DNA from: Valencia hispanica
Lineage: Eukaryota > Chordata > Actinopteri > Cyprinodontiformes > Valenciidae
Direction: 5' to 3'
Length of the DNA: 64,000 bases
NCBI GenBank assembly: GCA_963556495.2
Contig: OY747709.1
Location: 14,276,400-14,340,399, forward strand
Shown: in pieces, positions 11,111-22,700 of the stretch
How the letters are laid out: every line of letters begins with the position of its first letter
Position numbering within the stretch: the first letter of the stretch is position 1
Translations under genes and position numbers: made by a program
Notes under the pieces: model-generated
Seen by the model: the letters and a program-made list of their open reading frames with translations, nothing else
What the model was told of the DNA's origin: nothing
The model's database searches: none

Positions 11111-12530
11111 TCTCTGATTTTCCACTTTTTTCCCCAAATGTAACTGTAGCCATTATAGCAACAGTTCAATTAATTCCATAATACTGCATGGTATATGTTT
11201 TTAAACAATTTGGGTTTTTTGCATCTGAATGCATTTAGAAATTGTAATCTGTGTTGTAATGTGTTTTATTTGCACAATGTCTGAAAAAAAAAAAATCTAA
11301 GTGATTGCACAGTTTGGGTAACGCCAGCTTTAACATGATGCCGTTAATACATTCTTCCTGTCAAAGTCCAGCACCTTATTGATTTTTTTTTTTCTCAGCT
11401 CTGTGTAAATACGAGTACATGCATGTCCTCACGTATCCTCACGGTCTTCCTAATTATATGCGCATGTGAACGTATTGTTCGCTGGCCTAAAGGGGGCGTC
11501 AGGTCAGGTGGGAGGGGTCTCCTCACGTGTCTGGGATTGTGGTGACATGGACGAGTCTTGGGCGCTTCAAGCTGTTAGCAGAGGCTAAGCTGCGGACATT
11601 AGGTTAATGTATCCTCGCAGCACCTCTGAGTGAAACAATGGCTGAATGGAGCTGCAAAGGACAGGCTTGCTGTCTGTGATTGTTCACTGGAGCATGAAGA
11701 GTCACACTTCTGGGAATTCAAAGGAAAGACAATAGATATTTGGCTTTAATTTACTAGGTATGTATTGGAGGACAGTAGTGTACAAAAATGGCAAAAGAAA
11801 GTACCTGTTCATTTAGAGTGCACTTTTTTATGGTTTTCCATTCAATTTGTGTCTAAAATAATTAAAAGTTTACAAAACACGCAACCGATTTCATACTGTC
11901 CACAATGATTAAAGCTAAACTAGCCTATCCATGTGTGGAAACAACTAATAACACTGGGTCTTATATAAAAAAGTTTAATTGATAGCCCACGATTTAAACA
12001 GGCACAAATCAACTACGTTACAAATCACACAGCCACCTTTTAGGGTGAAGAGTTTAGATATTTCCTTTAATTTAATGCACACTAATATACAAGCCTCGGC
12101 TGCCCTCGTGAGGAACCTAGTGTAACTGCATAGCCTATAAACAAACGACCCACTGCACAACTGCCACAAAATGGTGACTAGCGATACATTGAAATTAGTA
12201 ATTGCATTACAATACTGAAGGTATATTGTAAGTAGCTTATATGGCCCTTTCTTTATCATTAACCTACAATTTGTTTTTGCTGTTCGACTGAAACAGTGGG
12301 ACATTACGGTTACCGACGTTAAGTAGCCTACAGAAATAATCGTGTTAAACACGACGTCCATTCATACTTCCTTCACCGGTGCTTACAAATATTAAAACAG
12401 TAGCTGAACTGCTTGAAGAACAACGTTCTACAGTCCAAAAGTTTTTCTTTTACAACATTTATACCTGTAACCTACAGGAAAAGGTCTGTAGACCTATATA
12501 TTTTTAAAAGTCGAAAATGCATCACCGTCC
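11111..12530. other. Non-coding stretch upstream of the tRNA gene
   Basis: A minus-strand frame at 11975-12361 (128 codons) is the longest here. It has no recognisable domain, and its Cys/Ser/Thr-rich text looks like chance. Some CpG-bearing sequence occurs around 11480-11600, but I saw no exon or core promoter element. Confidence 0.35.
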
Positions 12531-12602
12531 GGTCCCATGGTGTAATGGTTAGCACTCTGGACTTTGAATCCAGCGATCCGAGTTCAAATCTCGGTGGGAC
12601 CT
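12531..12602 (+). tRNA. tRNA-Gln (anticodon TTG)
   Basis: The 72 bases fold into a complete cloverleaf. The acceptor stem pairs GGTCCCA with TGGGACC plus a discriminator T. The D arm contains TGGTGTAATGGTTAGCA (A box), and the anticodon stem CTGGA/TCCAG encloses the loop CTTTGAA with anticodon TTG at 12564-12566. The T arm CCGAG/CTCGG encloses TTCAAAT (B box). A T-run at 12607-12610 supplies a Pol III terminator. No intron is present. Every stem pairs, so this is likely an active nuclear gene reading CAA codons. No other tRNA gene is seen within the window. Confidence 0.97.
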
Positions 12603-13435
12603 CGTACTTTTGCTCTGAAATTGCGTTTTGATGTTGAAAACATGTTCAATATAAAACAAACAAGTTTATCCACACATGATGAACACAGAAAAGCATGGGG
12701 TCGGTCCACACAATTTTGTCTGCGCTGATAGGATAGTGAGGCTACGAAAAATCCAAAAGACAAAAAGAAAATAGTCTATATAGCCTACAGTGTAAAACAA
12801 GAAAAATACGAACAAAAACTTTGAATTGCTGATTATTTTTTCAAATAAAACCTTGTAATTCATCACTTTTAATGCGTGTATGCAGGTAGGATTTGGGGTT
12901 GGGGAAGTTCCTGGCTTGTGTTGGACACAAGCGAGGAAAAAAGGTTGGGAGCCACTTGTTTAGAGTATTAAACTGCTTTTGGTTGTGGGAGAAAGCTGGA
13001 GTACCTAGAGAGAACCCCCATATGCATAGGGGGAAGATGCAAACTCCAAGTGCAGCACAGTGCATCCCTTATTGCGCTACCAGTGAATAAAAAACATCTC
13101 TTTCATTACATATGATTTTTTCCCCCTGCAGAATAAATGTTCTCAAACTAAAGATCGGATTTTTTCCAAAATGTTCAGAGTAATGGTTAATGCAATAAAA
13201 TACATATTTATTATAAGACCTTTCACACATTTACCAGGGGCGCCAATAAATGTTTCTGTGCCTTGAGGCAATGATTTGTAGAGCACTTTACTTTTTTTCT
13301 GTTATTGTTCACAAAGATGTTGGTGCACATGTCTCATGGTGATTAGAATCGGCTAAAAGGGGTGTAAATCAATGTCGGATCCATCTGAGAGGCAGCGGTA
13401 ACAGATCATAAGATAACTTGCAACGACAACAAAAA
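12603..13435. other. Intergenic stretch between tRNA-Gln and the receptor 3' end
   Basis: No gene was recognised. Small overlapping frames around 12841-13090 occur on both strands over the same bases and have no family match. Confidence 0.35.
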
Positions 13436-13450
13436 AATACCCCATCTGAT

Positions 13451-13456
13451 GTATCA
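13451..13456 (-). terminator. Candidate poly(A) signal AATAAA (distal)
   Basis: The minus strand reads TGTGGGAATAAAGTTATTGA. It lies 2.45 kb after the stop codon, with a UGUAUAUA element about 40 bases upstream. It is the better looking of the two candidates, but use is inferred. Confidence 0.45.
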
Positions 13457-13492
13457 ATAACTTTATTCCCACACATTAACAACAGTTTTCAA

Positions 13493-13500
13493 ATATATAC
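13493..13500 (-). promoter_or_regulatory. Candidate Pumilio response element in the 3' UTR
   Basis: The minus strand reads GCTGTATATATTT, which contains the PUF-binding consensus UGUANAUA. It lies just upstream of the distal poly(A) signal. An 8-mer can occur by chance, so this rests on position only. Confidence 0.3.
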
Positions 13501-14232
13501 AGCAATATAGCATTGACATGTCTTTGGATGTTGTTTTTGGAATGTTTCTCAAATCTGTTTCTCGGCTATACAGCACTGACCAAAGTGACCTGATAAGCTG
13601 TGTCACACAGCCCTTTCATTCCCAGCTGTTGTGCTACACCACAGCTGTCTTTTATTTAACCCACATCTCTGCTCCCTGCTGGAAGCAGAGATGTTTTTAT
13701 TTTTTGCAAACTGTTTATGCATCTGTCTTGCAATAATAGCAAACGTGTTAACGTTCCTGTAGTTGTACATAAAAAAGACTGAAAATGTGCTAGTTGCCTA
13801 CTGCAGCCTTCGAGTGCATGTAGAGCATGAAACATGGGAAAGGTGTGTAAATACAGTTTAACAGGTGACGCTAAATTATATATGTTTTTTGGAGATTTGT
13901 GAAGAAATGTTGTGTAGCAAACATACAAACCAGTAGAAATAAGAAAACGGTAAAGGCTTTCGAAACATTATTGCAACCTTAACAACAAAAACGCATACAC
14001 TTTGCAGTGCTGACTTTTCACACCGCAAAAGCAGTAAACCTTGGCGTTAGCACAAGTCGTCTAAAAGTTCAACTTGACCCACGCATCAAGAGACTAAACA
14101 TTTGACAGTAAAAGTGTGCTTTGATTTTTCAGTCTGCTGTCCAAGCTACAGGGCTTTAAATAAAAGATCTCATTTACAAGTAAGCAGATTTGAGAATAGC
14201 TGCACAAAGCTTTTGATCAAAGGTCCTTGGAA

Positions 14233-14269
14233 CAACCAACCAACCAACCAACCAACAAACCAACCAACA
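14233..14269. repeat. (AACC)n microsatellite
   Basis: Tandem ACCA/AACC units with one interruption (ACAAACC). Confidence 0.95.
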
Positions 14270-15285
14270 GGAAAGACAGAGATGTAACAAGCAATTTTAA
14301 ACAAGACTGTATGCTCAAAGATTTGTCGAGATGCATCAGTAGTTAGTTCAGGCTGCTAAGAAAGAGAGAGCAAGACTTAAAGCTGAAAACAGGAAGGCAG
14401 AAGCGCGTACAGCACAGTTGCTGTGTTTGATGCTTTTTACCTTTCAACCTGTGTGCCTAGCAACAAGCTAGATTAGGAAATGCTGCAAGTTTTTTTGGGA
14501 ATCTTAAGGTAAAGTGGATCTAAGGCAAGAATTGGAATTCTTTAGAAAATACACTCGGAAATCATGGTTTTAGCAACGCTAGCTTTGCTAACCATGCTAA
14601 TTTCTAACATAGAAGGCTAAAACCAGTAAATAAGTAGTGAATCCTCTATTTACCGCTCTATCATACAGTCGTCTCTCCTCTTAACATAAACACTAACTAA
14701 TGAGCGATTCTAGCAGCAAGCCAAAGCTGCTCTCCAATCTTATTGGATTGGAGTTCTTAAGAGAGAAACTGGAATCGGCTAACATGGGTGTAGGCAGGTC
14801 AAAGTTTCACAAAAACAAATTAGGAACCAGCCGCCTATTTCTGATCTGTGCATCTCTGGTTTCTTTGACCGGCATTCATTTTGCTAATATGGCGCCTGAA
14901 CTATACCTCACGTACAACTCCCTTAAAGTCTTGCATCTGCCTTTCATTCCAATGGTCAGCATATGGTGACTCTTTTGGTTACCAAGGGATATATATTGTA
15001 GAACAGTTTTCCTAAAGAGATTACAGGCCTTACATTAATTCTGGCCTCATATAAACAGATGTGGAAAAAGAAATATTTGCAAGAAGATTGCTGCAGTTAG
15101 TGACGTTTCTGACTGTTTTGTGGGTTAGATGTCCGAGCTGAACATTTGCATGTTGCTGTCTATGTTTTACCGCTTCCACATTGCCACAAGCTTCTTCATT
15201 CATATCCTTTTTTTTTCTTTTCACATACAGAGAGTAAAGCAGAGCATGCTTTGGAGTGAAAAGACCTTTTGATGAACAAAGGACT

Positions 15286-15292
15286 TTTATTG
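15286..15292 (-). terminator. Candidate poly(A) signal AATAAA (proximal)
   Basis: The minus strand reads GGACAATAAAAGTCC, about 615 bases after the receptor stop codon. It is next to a repeat relic and may or may not be used. Confidence 0.35.
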
Positions 15293-15294
15293 TC

Positions 15295-15445
15295 CATTGC
15301 AAACGTATTCATACCCCTTGAACCTTTTTACATTTTCTCATGCACCAACCGCATACCTTATTGAATTTTATACACAAATATAGACTACATAAAATCATAA
15401 AATAGGCTACATAAAATGAAGTTTGGGGTTGTAACATAGGAAGAT
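15295..15445. mobile_element. Tc1-like MITE relic
   Basis: CAAACGTATTCATACCCCTT followed by CTTTTTACATTTTCTCATG and GAAGTTTGGGGTTGTAACAT resemble a fish MITE class also seen at 61345-61500 (CACATTGTGTTATGTTACAC then CCACAAACTTCCATGCATTT). A companion end, GGGGGTGAATACTTTTTATA, occurs near 17970. Confidence 0.45.
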
Positions 15446-15905
15446 GTGAAAAAGTTCAATAAAAGGAATACTTCTGCCAGGCGCTGTAAAAGCTCCATAA
15501 GGGCACAGAATATATAATCTTTTGTATAAGCACCTTTAAGTCCAACAAATATGGAATAAAAGAAACTTCAGTTAAAAAGAAAAAAAAAGAAATACACAAC
15601 CCTATTAAAATACACAGAAAGAACAAAGCACATCGCTACAATGGCACAATAATGAGCAAATATCTTCAATGGTTCATACAAGTCCTTAACTGTTGCTGTT
15701 GTTATTGTAAAAATATCAGTGAGGTTGTTCATACAATATCATTTATGTACATACAAAGAAATCAGTTTCCATTTACGTTGTAAATGAGTTTTTAGTTTCT
15801 TTTTTCAAATGCTAGGAGCTTTAGTCGGTCTGTGTGCTTGACAACACAGCCATTATCTTGGTTGCTTCTCCACTCAGAGGTCAGTGATCTCGGTTTTGCG
15901 GATCT

Positions 15906-16151
15906 TTATCCTGTCGTTTGCTGCCCGTTGGCTCTTTGCTGCACCACAGGCACGAGGTGACAGTTTTCTGTTTGTCGTTGGGACGCCGCCGTAGCGGGCA
16001 CCTCAACACTCCCGGGGTCACGGCTGGTTTCCACGATGGAGGAGTTGGTGTGACAGTTCAAGTGATGGCTGACAAACGGCGTTTCTCCCCAGCCAGTTTT
16101 CCCCCAGGCGACCTTCCACTGAGCCCACTTCCTGCGCAGTGCTGTTTGGGC
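15906..16151 (-). CDS. calcrl: calcrl-like terminal coding exon 12
   Basis: Begins [13 protein letters not shown], aligning with the EVQ..LRR.W.Q.K start of the receptor tail, and continues to TTG-stop (residues 401-481). The tail is rich in Ser/Thr, Gln and His and has no further domain. Acceptor TGATGTGCAG. Confidence 0.93.
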   Translation of the reverse strand, partial: AQTALRRKWAQWKVAWGKTGWGETPFVSHHLNCHTNSSIVETSRDPGSVEVPATAASQRQTENCHLVPVVQQRANGQQTTG

Positions 16152-16697
16152 CTGCACATCAGAAACATCAGAATTGAAATACATGTTTCCAGATTGCTGT
16201 TTTAAAGGCACCATGTTATGAAACTTAAGAAAAGATTCATATTTAGTCTTTTGTCTTGAACTTGGTGACATCCGGTTTTGTATGGGGAGGGGGGTGCTAA
16301 TGCTGGAGTGGCTATATATACATATATACACTCACTCAATCATTTAACCAATAGCATAGCTACAGACCCATTCTACATATTCCTAATACATATACATGTT
16401 ATTTCCCTTCTAGATATATTGTTTTATTAAGAGCTGCTTTCAAATACCTTCATTGTGTAAGGAGATGAACAAAAATAATTGCCTGCTCGGAAAACCAGTG
16501 GAAATGCTGACAAGGATTTATTGTTATTCATTCTTATCAAAAATGTCTGTTTTTCTGACAAAAATATGTCAGGATCTGGGGTTGTTTGGGTTTTCCTGCG
16601 TGTTTCCACTTTTGTGTAATTCCTGTTTGCTTGTGCTTAGCTTTAGCTATTCATTTCTATTTCTTACTTTTAATTGGATTCAGTTGTAGTTTATTAG

Positions 16698-16745
<48 letters not shown>

Positions 16746-19700
16746 CCTGCCTTGCCTCCTCTCACAGCTGCAGCCTGTTCCTATCTGGTCACCTGTTTCT
16801 TGTTTCAGTAATAAACCTCCCAGTATATAGTTTACTCTCTTTCCTTACTGGTTTATTCCTGTTAGTTCCCATTCCCAGTCGTTTTCCTGTCCTGTCCCGT
16901 CCCTTGTGTTTTTCCCAGAAGCGGTTTTTGCCTTTTTTTTCCCTCATAAAAAACATATTTTCATTACATCCTTCCTCTGAGTTTGTTTACATTTACCACA
17001 AACTAAATTATGACAAAACATGCAGAAATATACATTTCATTATGCTGAAACTAAAATGGTCCATTCCAGTTGGAAAGCATCAAATGTCATGACAAAAAAA
17101 CATTAAATACTCATAAAAAGTAAAAAAAAAATCAAAGTGAATTAAATGAGGAGAATATAGGTAATTTCATAGTTAATTATCTATTTGGTTTATTTTATTT
17201 TTCATAACATTAGATGAGGCGGAAATACTGGAGTTCAACATACCTCTGCATTGCAGAAACAGAGAATGATTGCCACAAGGAGTCCCTACAAAATAGGAGA
17301 CAGTTTATGAAATAATGCATAACAGATGCAAATAAGATTATCGTATACATGCAAATATAAGTATTCAGAACTCGAGCTTTCAAAACATGTACTATATTTG
17401 ACATGTTTTATCTAGCACAGGGCGATTTCATGTTCTGTTCACTCCTGTACAAGTGACACATTTCATTTAAGTAATATAGGTTAAATAGTTTGAGATCTGT
17501 GTTTCATTAAGGTTATTGGTACGTTTTCTTTTAAAAGAAAGTGAGGTGATTACTTGTGTATTTAAAAAAAGGAAGGATTTTAGTAAAGAAATGTAAAAAC
17601 CGTAATTTTTAATTATTTGAATAGAATGCCTTGTAATCTTAGTGATCTTTGAACTTCTCTACATATTGTCACATTACAGCCTCAACCGTTAAAATTTTTT
17701 TTTGGGACTGGAGTGCATTTATATTTAGTGTCTTTTGAGGTATGTCTCTACCAGCTTTGGACAGCTCGAGACTATAAAAAATAGCTCAAGCTCAGCCAGA
17801 CTGAACATGACGGTGTCTGTGAACAGGTTTGGACGTTGAATGAGCCATTCTAGCACATGGATGAGCAGTTTTCACTTTGACATTGTTTTTTTGGTACATT
17901 GTTAGTCACAAAAGCTCCATTATGTCCATCATGATTGATTAGTAAAAGCAATAAAATGGTTAAAACATCCAAGGGGGTGAATACTTTTTATAGGCACTGC
18001 AAAATCCAACCCAAAAGACACAAAAGCTTTCAAACATAATTGACAAGATATAAAAAGGTTGACGAAGTTGCAATACTTTCGGACATGTGCGTACCTGGAA
18101 GTTCGAGATGACCGATACAAAAAAATAAATGGCTTGGTTGTAATATCCATCTGGTATCCAGGGCATAAGGATATACTGGACTCCCAGCAGAGGGATCAGG
18201 ATAAGGGTGGCTCTCACTGCCTTCATGTAGGCTGTAGACTCAGCACAGTGTGTCTTCCTCAGCTTGGTGATTAGGACCCGGATTACATTCAGGAGGAAGA
18301 AAAGATTTACCTGAATGGGTGGGTGGAGAATAATATAAATGAAGCAACAATAAGAAACAAGTGGAACTGCAGCTATTCAAAGTAGAGGTACGAGCCCTCT
18401 GGATCATGTTCCTTCTTGTGGAAAATCCTTCCCACCAACTGGTGATTGAACAAATAGTAGACCTGAAGGTTGGCACACCAGCTAATGGACAAGAAAACAG
18501 CAAGTACAATGGGGCAAAAAAAGTATTTGGCAGCCACCGATTGTGCTAGTTGTCCCACTTAAAAAGATGAGAGGCCTGTAATTTTCATCATAGGTACCCT
18601 TCAACTCTGAGAGACAGAATGTAAAAGAAAACTCCAGAAAATTACCTAGTATGATTTTTTTTAAATAATTTATTTGTATAATGATGCAGAAAACAAGTAT
18701 TTAGCACCTACAAACAAGCAAGAATTCTGACCCTCACAGACCTGTTAATTCTTCTTTAAGCTCTTCTATCCTCCCCTAATTACCTGCATTAATGGCACTT
18801 GTTTCAACGTTATCTGTATAAAAGACACCTGTCCACACCTTCAAACAGTCAGACTCCAACCTCCACCATGGCCAAGACCAGAGAGCTATCCAAGGACACC
18901 AGGAACAAGATTGTATATCTGCACAAGACTGGGATGAGCCAATCTACAATAAGCAAGCAGCTTGGTGAGAAGAGATCAACTGTTGGAGCAATTATTAGAA
19001 AATGGATTAAATACAAGATTACTGACAATCTCCCTTGTCTGGGGCTCCATGCAGGATCTCACCTTGTGGGGTACAAATGATCCTGAGAATGGTGAGGAAA
19101 CAGCCCAGAACTACACGAGGGGAATCTGGTCAGAGACCTGAAGAGAGTTGGGACCACAGTAACAAAGCTTACTATTAGTAACACACTAAGTCGTCAAGGA
19201 TTAAAATCCTGCAGCGCTTGAGGTTAAGCCAACACTTGTCCAGGCCCATCTAAAGTTTTTCAGAGACCATCTGGATGTTCAGGAGGAAGGTTAAGAGAAT
19301 CTCATGTGGTTAGGTGAGACCAAAATAGAACTCTTTGGTATAAACACCACTTGCCGTGTTTGGAGGGGGAAGAATGCTGAGTTGCATCCCAAGAACACCA
19401 CCATACCCACTGTGAAGCATGGGGGTGGAAACATTATGCTTTGAGGCTTCTTTTCTGCAAAGGGGACAGGACAACTGATCCATATTAAGGAAAGGATCAA
19501 TCACGGGGCCATGTATCGTAGGGTTTTTGGGCAAAGACCTTCTTCTATCAGTGAGACCACTGTACATGAAACGTGGCTGGATCTTTCAGCATGATAGTGA
19601 TCACAAAAACACATCGCCCGGGCAACGAAGGAGTGGCTACATAAAAAGCATTTGAAGGATTTGCAGTGGCCTAGCCAGTCTCCAGTCCTCAATCCAAAAG

Positions 19701-22700
19701 AGAATCTGTGGAGGGAGTTAAAAGTCCGTATTAACCAGCGACAGTGCCAAAACATCACAGCCTTAGAGAAGATCTCCATGGAAGAATGAGCCAAAATAGC
19801 AGCTAGTGTGTGAAAACCTGGTGAAGACCTGCAGGAAACGTTTGACCTCTGTTATTGTCAACCAAGGTTACTTTACAAACGATTGAAATTAACTTTTGTT
19901 ATTGGCCAAATATTTTCTGCACCATCATACAAATAAATTCTTTAAAATTCATACAAGGTGGGGCGTCGCGTACCAGAGTGGTTAACACAGGCGGCCCATG
20001 TTCAGAGGCCTCAGTCCTCGACACAGTTGTCAAGGGGTTCAATTCCACCCCACTGACATTTGCCAAATGTCTCTTTCCCCACCTTTCTCCTGTTTACAAA
20101 CTATTCACTGTCAATAAAGGCCACTGTGGCCACAAAAAAACTAAAGAAAAAATCATACAAGGTGATTTCTTAGAATTTTTATTTCATAATCTGTCTCTTA
20201 CAGTTAAAGTTTACCTATGGTGAAAATTACAGACCTCTCATCTTTTTAAGTGGGAAAACTTGTGGTAGCTGCCAAATACTTTTTTTGCCCCACTGAGCTC
20301 TATTGTCAGAAATGGTACAGAAGGTTTTGTTGACAAATTCTCGAGCAATCTGTTTTTAAAGAGCAACTCACTCCCTACCAGAGTCTTATTCCACCCACAT
20401 TTCCTGTTTGAAAAATGCAGCAGTAGGAGGCATTGCCTGGCGGACCGAGAGACGTGCGGGGAGAGAGGGCTGAGTGTAAACACTCTAACTCGCTACAGAG
20501 GCATGCTTTTATACCCCACATCCAGTCCAGTGCAGCTGACATCACACGTACCAGCTGTACCAACCAACGTCACATATCACAGCAGAGCAAATAGCGATGG
20601 CTGATTCAAATTCAAATGTAGTGCAGACTTCTAACCTGAAGAGGGAGCAACACTGATGGTTTTAGGCAGAAAATTTCTATTTTAAATAAGATGCACTAAA
20701 ATGCCAAAATAATGACTACACATGTAGACAGCACTATTAGACATAAAAAAAAGTTAATTTGGGGGTTAGTTGCTCTTTAACTCTACTAGCAGTGAACATT
20801 CCCAGAGCTCAGTACATAACCCTGGGCTTCCATAATAAATATGTTAATTCAATTTGAATGTATTAGCTGAGGATGACAGCCATGAAAACACAATAAACGT
20901 CTTGCCACTAGATGACTTCCGGGACATTTCTGGGAGGGGGGAAGATGACAGGGTAAATACTCTGGCTCGGTCCTCTCAGCCTTTGTTTCTCCATACAAAT
21001 TGTCCCTTTAAGGAATTTGCTAAGACGTCAGTATATCAAGGCCTTGTCTGCAGTGAGTGGTGTCCCTGATCAGTCCAAGAAAGGCGACCACAGCAGCAGA
21101 GAATAACAAGAGATCGACATGGAAGAAGCAGGGATTGTTGCCGCGTTTCTGTTTGCTATATTGTTATACGCTGCTTCGCCAGCAAGTCTTCCAATTGTAC
21201 AAAGACGATTGTTTGGTGACATCTGCTGATATAATTTTCCACTGAGTTACAACCAATCAGCATGAGTTAACCACAAGTCCCACCCAGCGACTCTACCGAG
21301 CCATTTCCAAGTACATACCCCAAGGCTGGTACCTGTTTGGTTTGTGAAATGGCCCAGAATGTGGCCTTATCGAGTCAGGCTATCCCGGTAAAATGGAGAC
21401 GCTTGCTTACTGCGAAGGTCCAGTAAAATTATCTAGAAGTTCTGATAGTGGATATGCATCTAATATCATTTAAATGTCAAGCTGTAATAAGACCTCTGGT
21501 CCAGATGATGTCTGGTTAAGAGTTCAAAAGGCTTATGTGGATCAGCTTTGGGGGATTCTGAAACACCTCTTAAATCTAAGGACCAGGGAGAAGGTTCCAT
21601 TGCAGTGGAATATTTCCTGCCTTGCTCCTGTTGCTAAGAAATCTCATTCATCTGTCCATAAGGTTGAAAGACCCTCCCTCCCTTGGTCCTTCTGAGTATC
21701 AGCCTCTTCCTCAGTCCTGGGTGGTCTTGCTGACAGAGGTCTTTGCAGATGCTTGGTTGGCTGGGTTACGGACATGGACAGTTCTGGGGGACGTGTCTGG
21801 GTTGGGGGATTTGGTTCCCTGCATCTGTTCCTGTGCCTCTTGGACCAGGGTACTGCTGCTCTTGTGCTTGGCTGCTGACCTACCTCTGTGCCGGGTATAT
21901 GGCTACTCTGTGGGGGTGCCCGGTGTTTGTCTGCCTGGGGCTGCTGTGGCCTTCAGGAACCCCGGGCCCCCTGACCTTTGCTGTCCTTAAAGAGTGAAAT
22001 GCTGTGCCTCGGCAGAAAATTAGTCAACTTGCCACAGCATGAGGTTGTTGTTTGCATCATACTTGATGCTTTATAGATTGAATGTTTTTGTTGCTGTATA
22101 CCTACCACTGTTCTTAACCTTTGTTTCAATGAATTCTTTGATTTGAAGTCGCTTAGCTCCAACATTTTGCGAGTCTTGTTTATATAATAATAAAACAAGT
22201 AATGGAAATGCTTGACAATCTGTAGAAAACTTTAATAACTACTTACAAAGAGTGCAGCATGAATGGGTCCGTGAATGATGTAGAGAAGGTGGGAGTTTGC
22301 ACTGATCCAACACCTACAGAAAACAGATAAAGCATTTTATGCCTCATTTCCACTGAGTGGTATGGTATGGGTCGGTGCACTTCGGTACGCTATTTGATCT
22401 GTTTCCATTATAAAAATGGCTCATACAACCGAACCGTACCGTACCATTTCTGGGTCCCCTTCAGTTGTAGGATCATAGGACAATGGTACAGTATGGTTAA
22501 GGTGGAGCTACTGGCGTCACCCAACACAGTCCATTAATTAGAGGACAGAAAAACATAATTGCTTGCAACACACTAGAGCGTCACTTTTGTCGTCGCAGTA
22601 GTATGGCGCTACGTTAGACGTTTAGGATTAACCCTGCCTGCCCAGTGAGAGTCCAACTGGCATTGGAAACGCTCTACTGTATATGCTGGACCATAAAATA

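Larger units (their letters stand above)
13436..15905 (-). other. Probable 3' UTR (or 3' flank) of the calcrl-like gene
   Basis: The sequence downstream of the receptor stop codon on the minus strand lacks any coding exon. Two AATAAA signals on the minus strand could end the transcript, one at about 15286-15292 and one at 13451-13456. The second sits in text typical of a vertebrate 3' end (GGGAATAAAGTTATTGATAC). The stretch also includes a Tc1-like MITE relic near 15300-15440 and an (AACC)n array. Only transcript data can decide which signal is used. Confidence 0.5.

Noticed and set aside
18373..18558. Minus-strand frame ending [15 protein letters not shown] that looks protein-like
   Set aside because: It runs from the Tc1 terminal repeat into intron 9, and the true receptor exon begins at the acceptor at 18311. 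It lacks a partner exon, and the real TM5 exon (22247-22313) explains the receptor without it.
19855..20223. 122-codon plus frame across the SINE
   Set aside because: It crosses the SINE and both target duplications, so it is a chance frame.
21622..21997. Two 84-122 codon plus frames, Leu/Cys/Gly-rich
   Set aside because: They lie directly after a LINE fragment within a receptor intron, overlap each other in different frames and show no domain.
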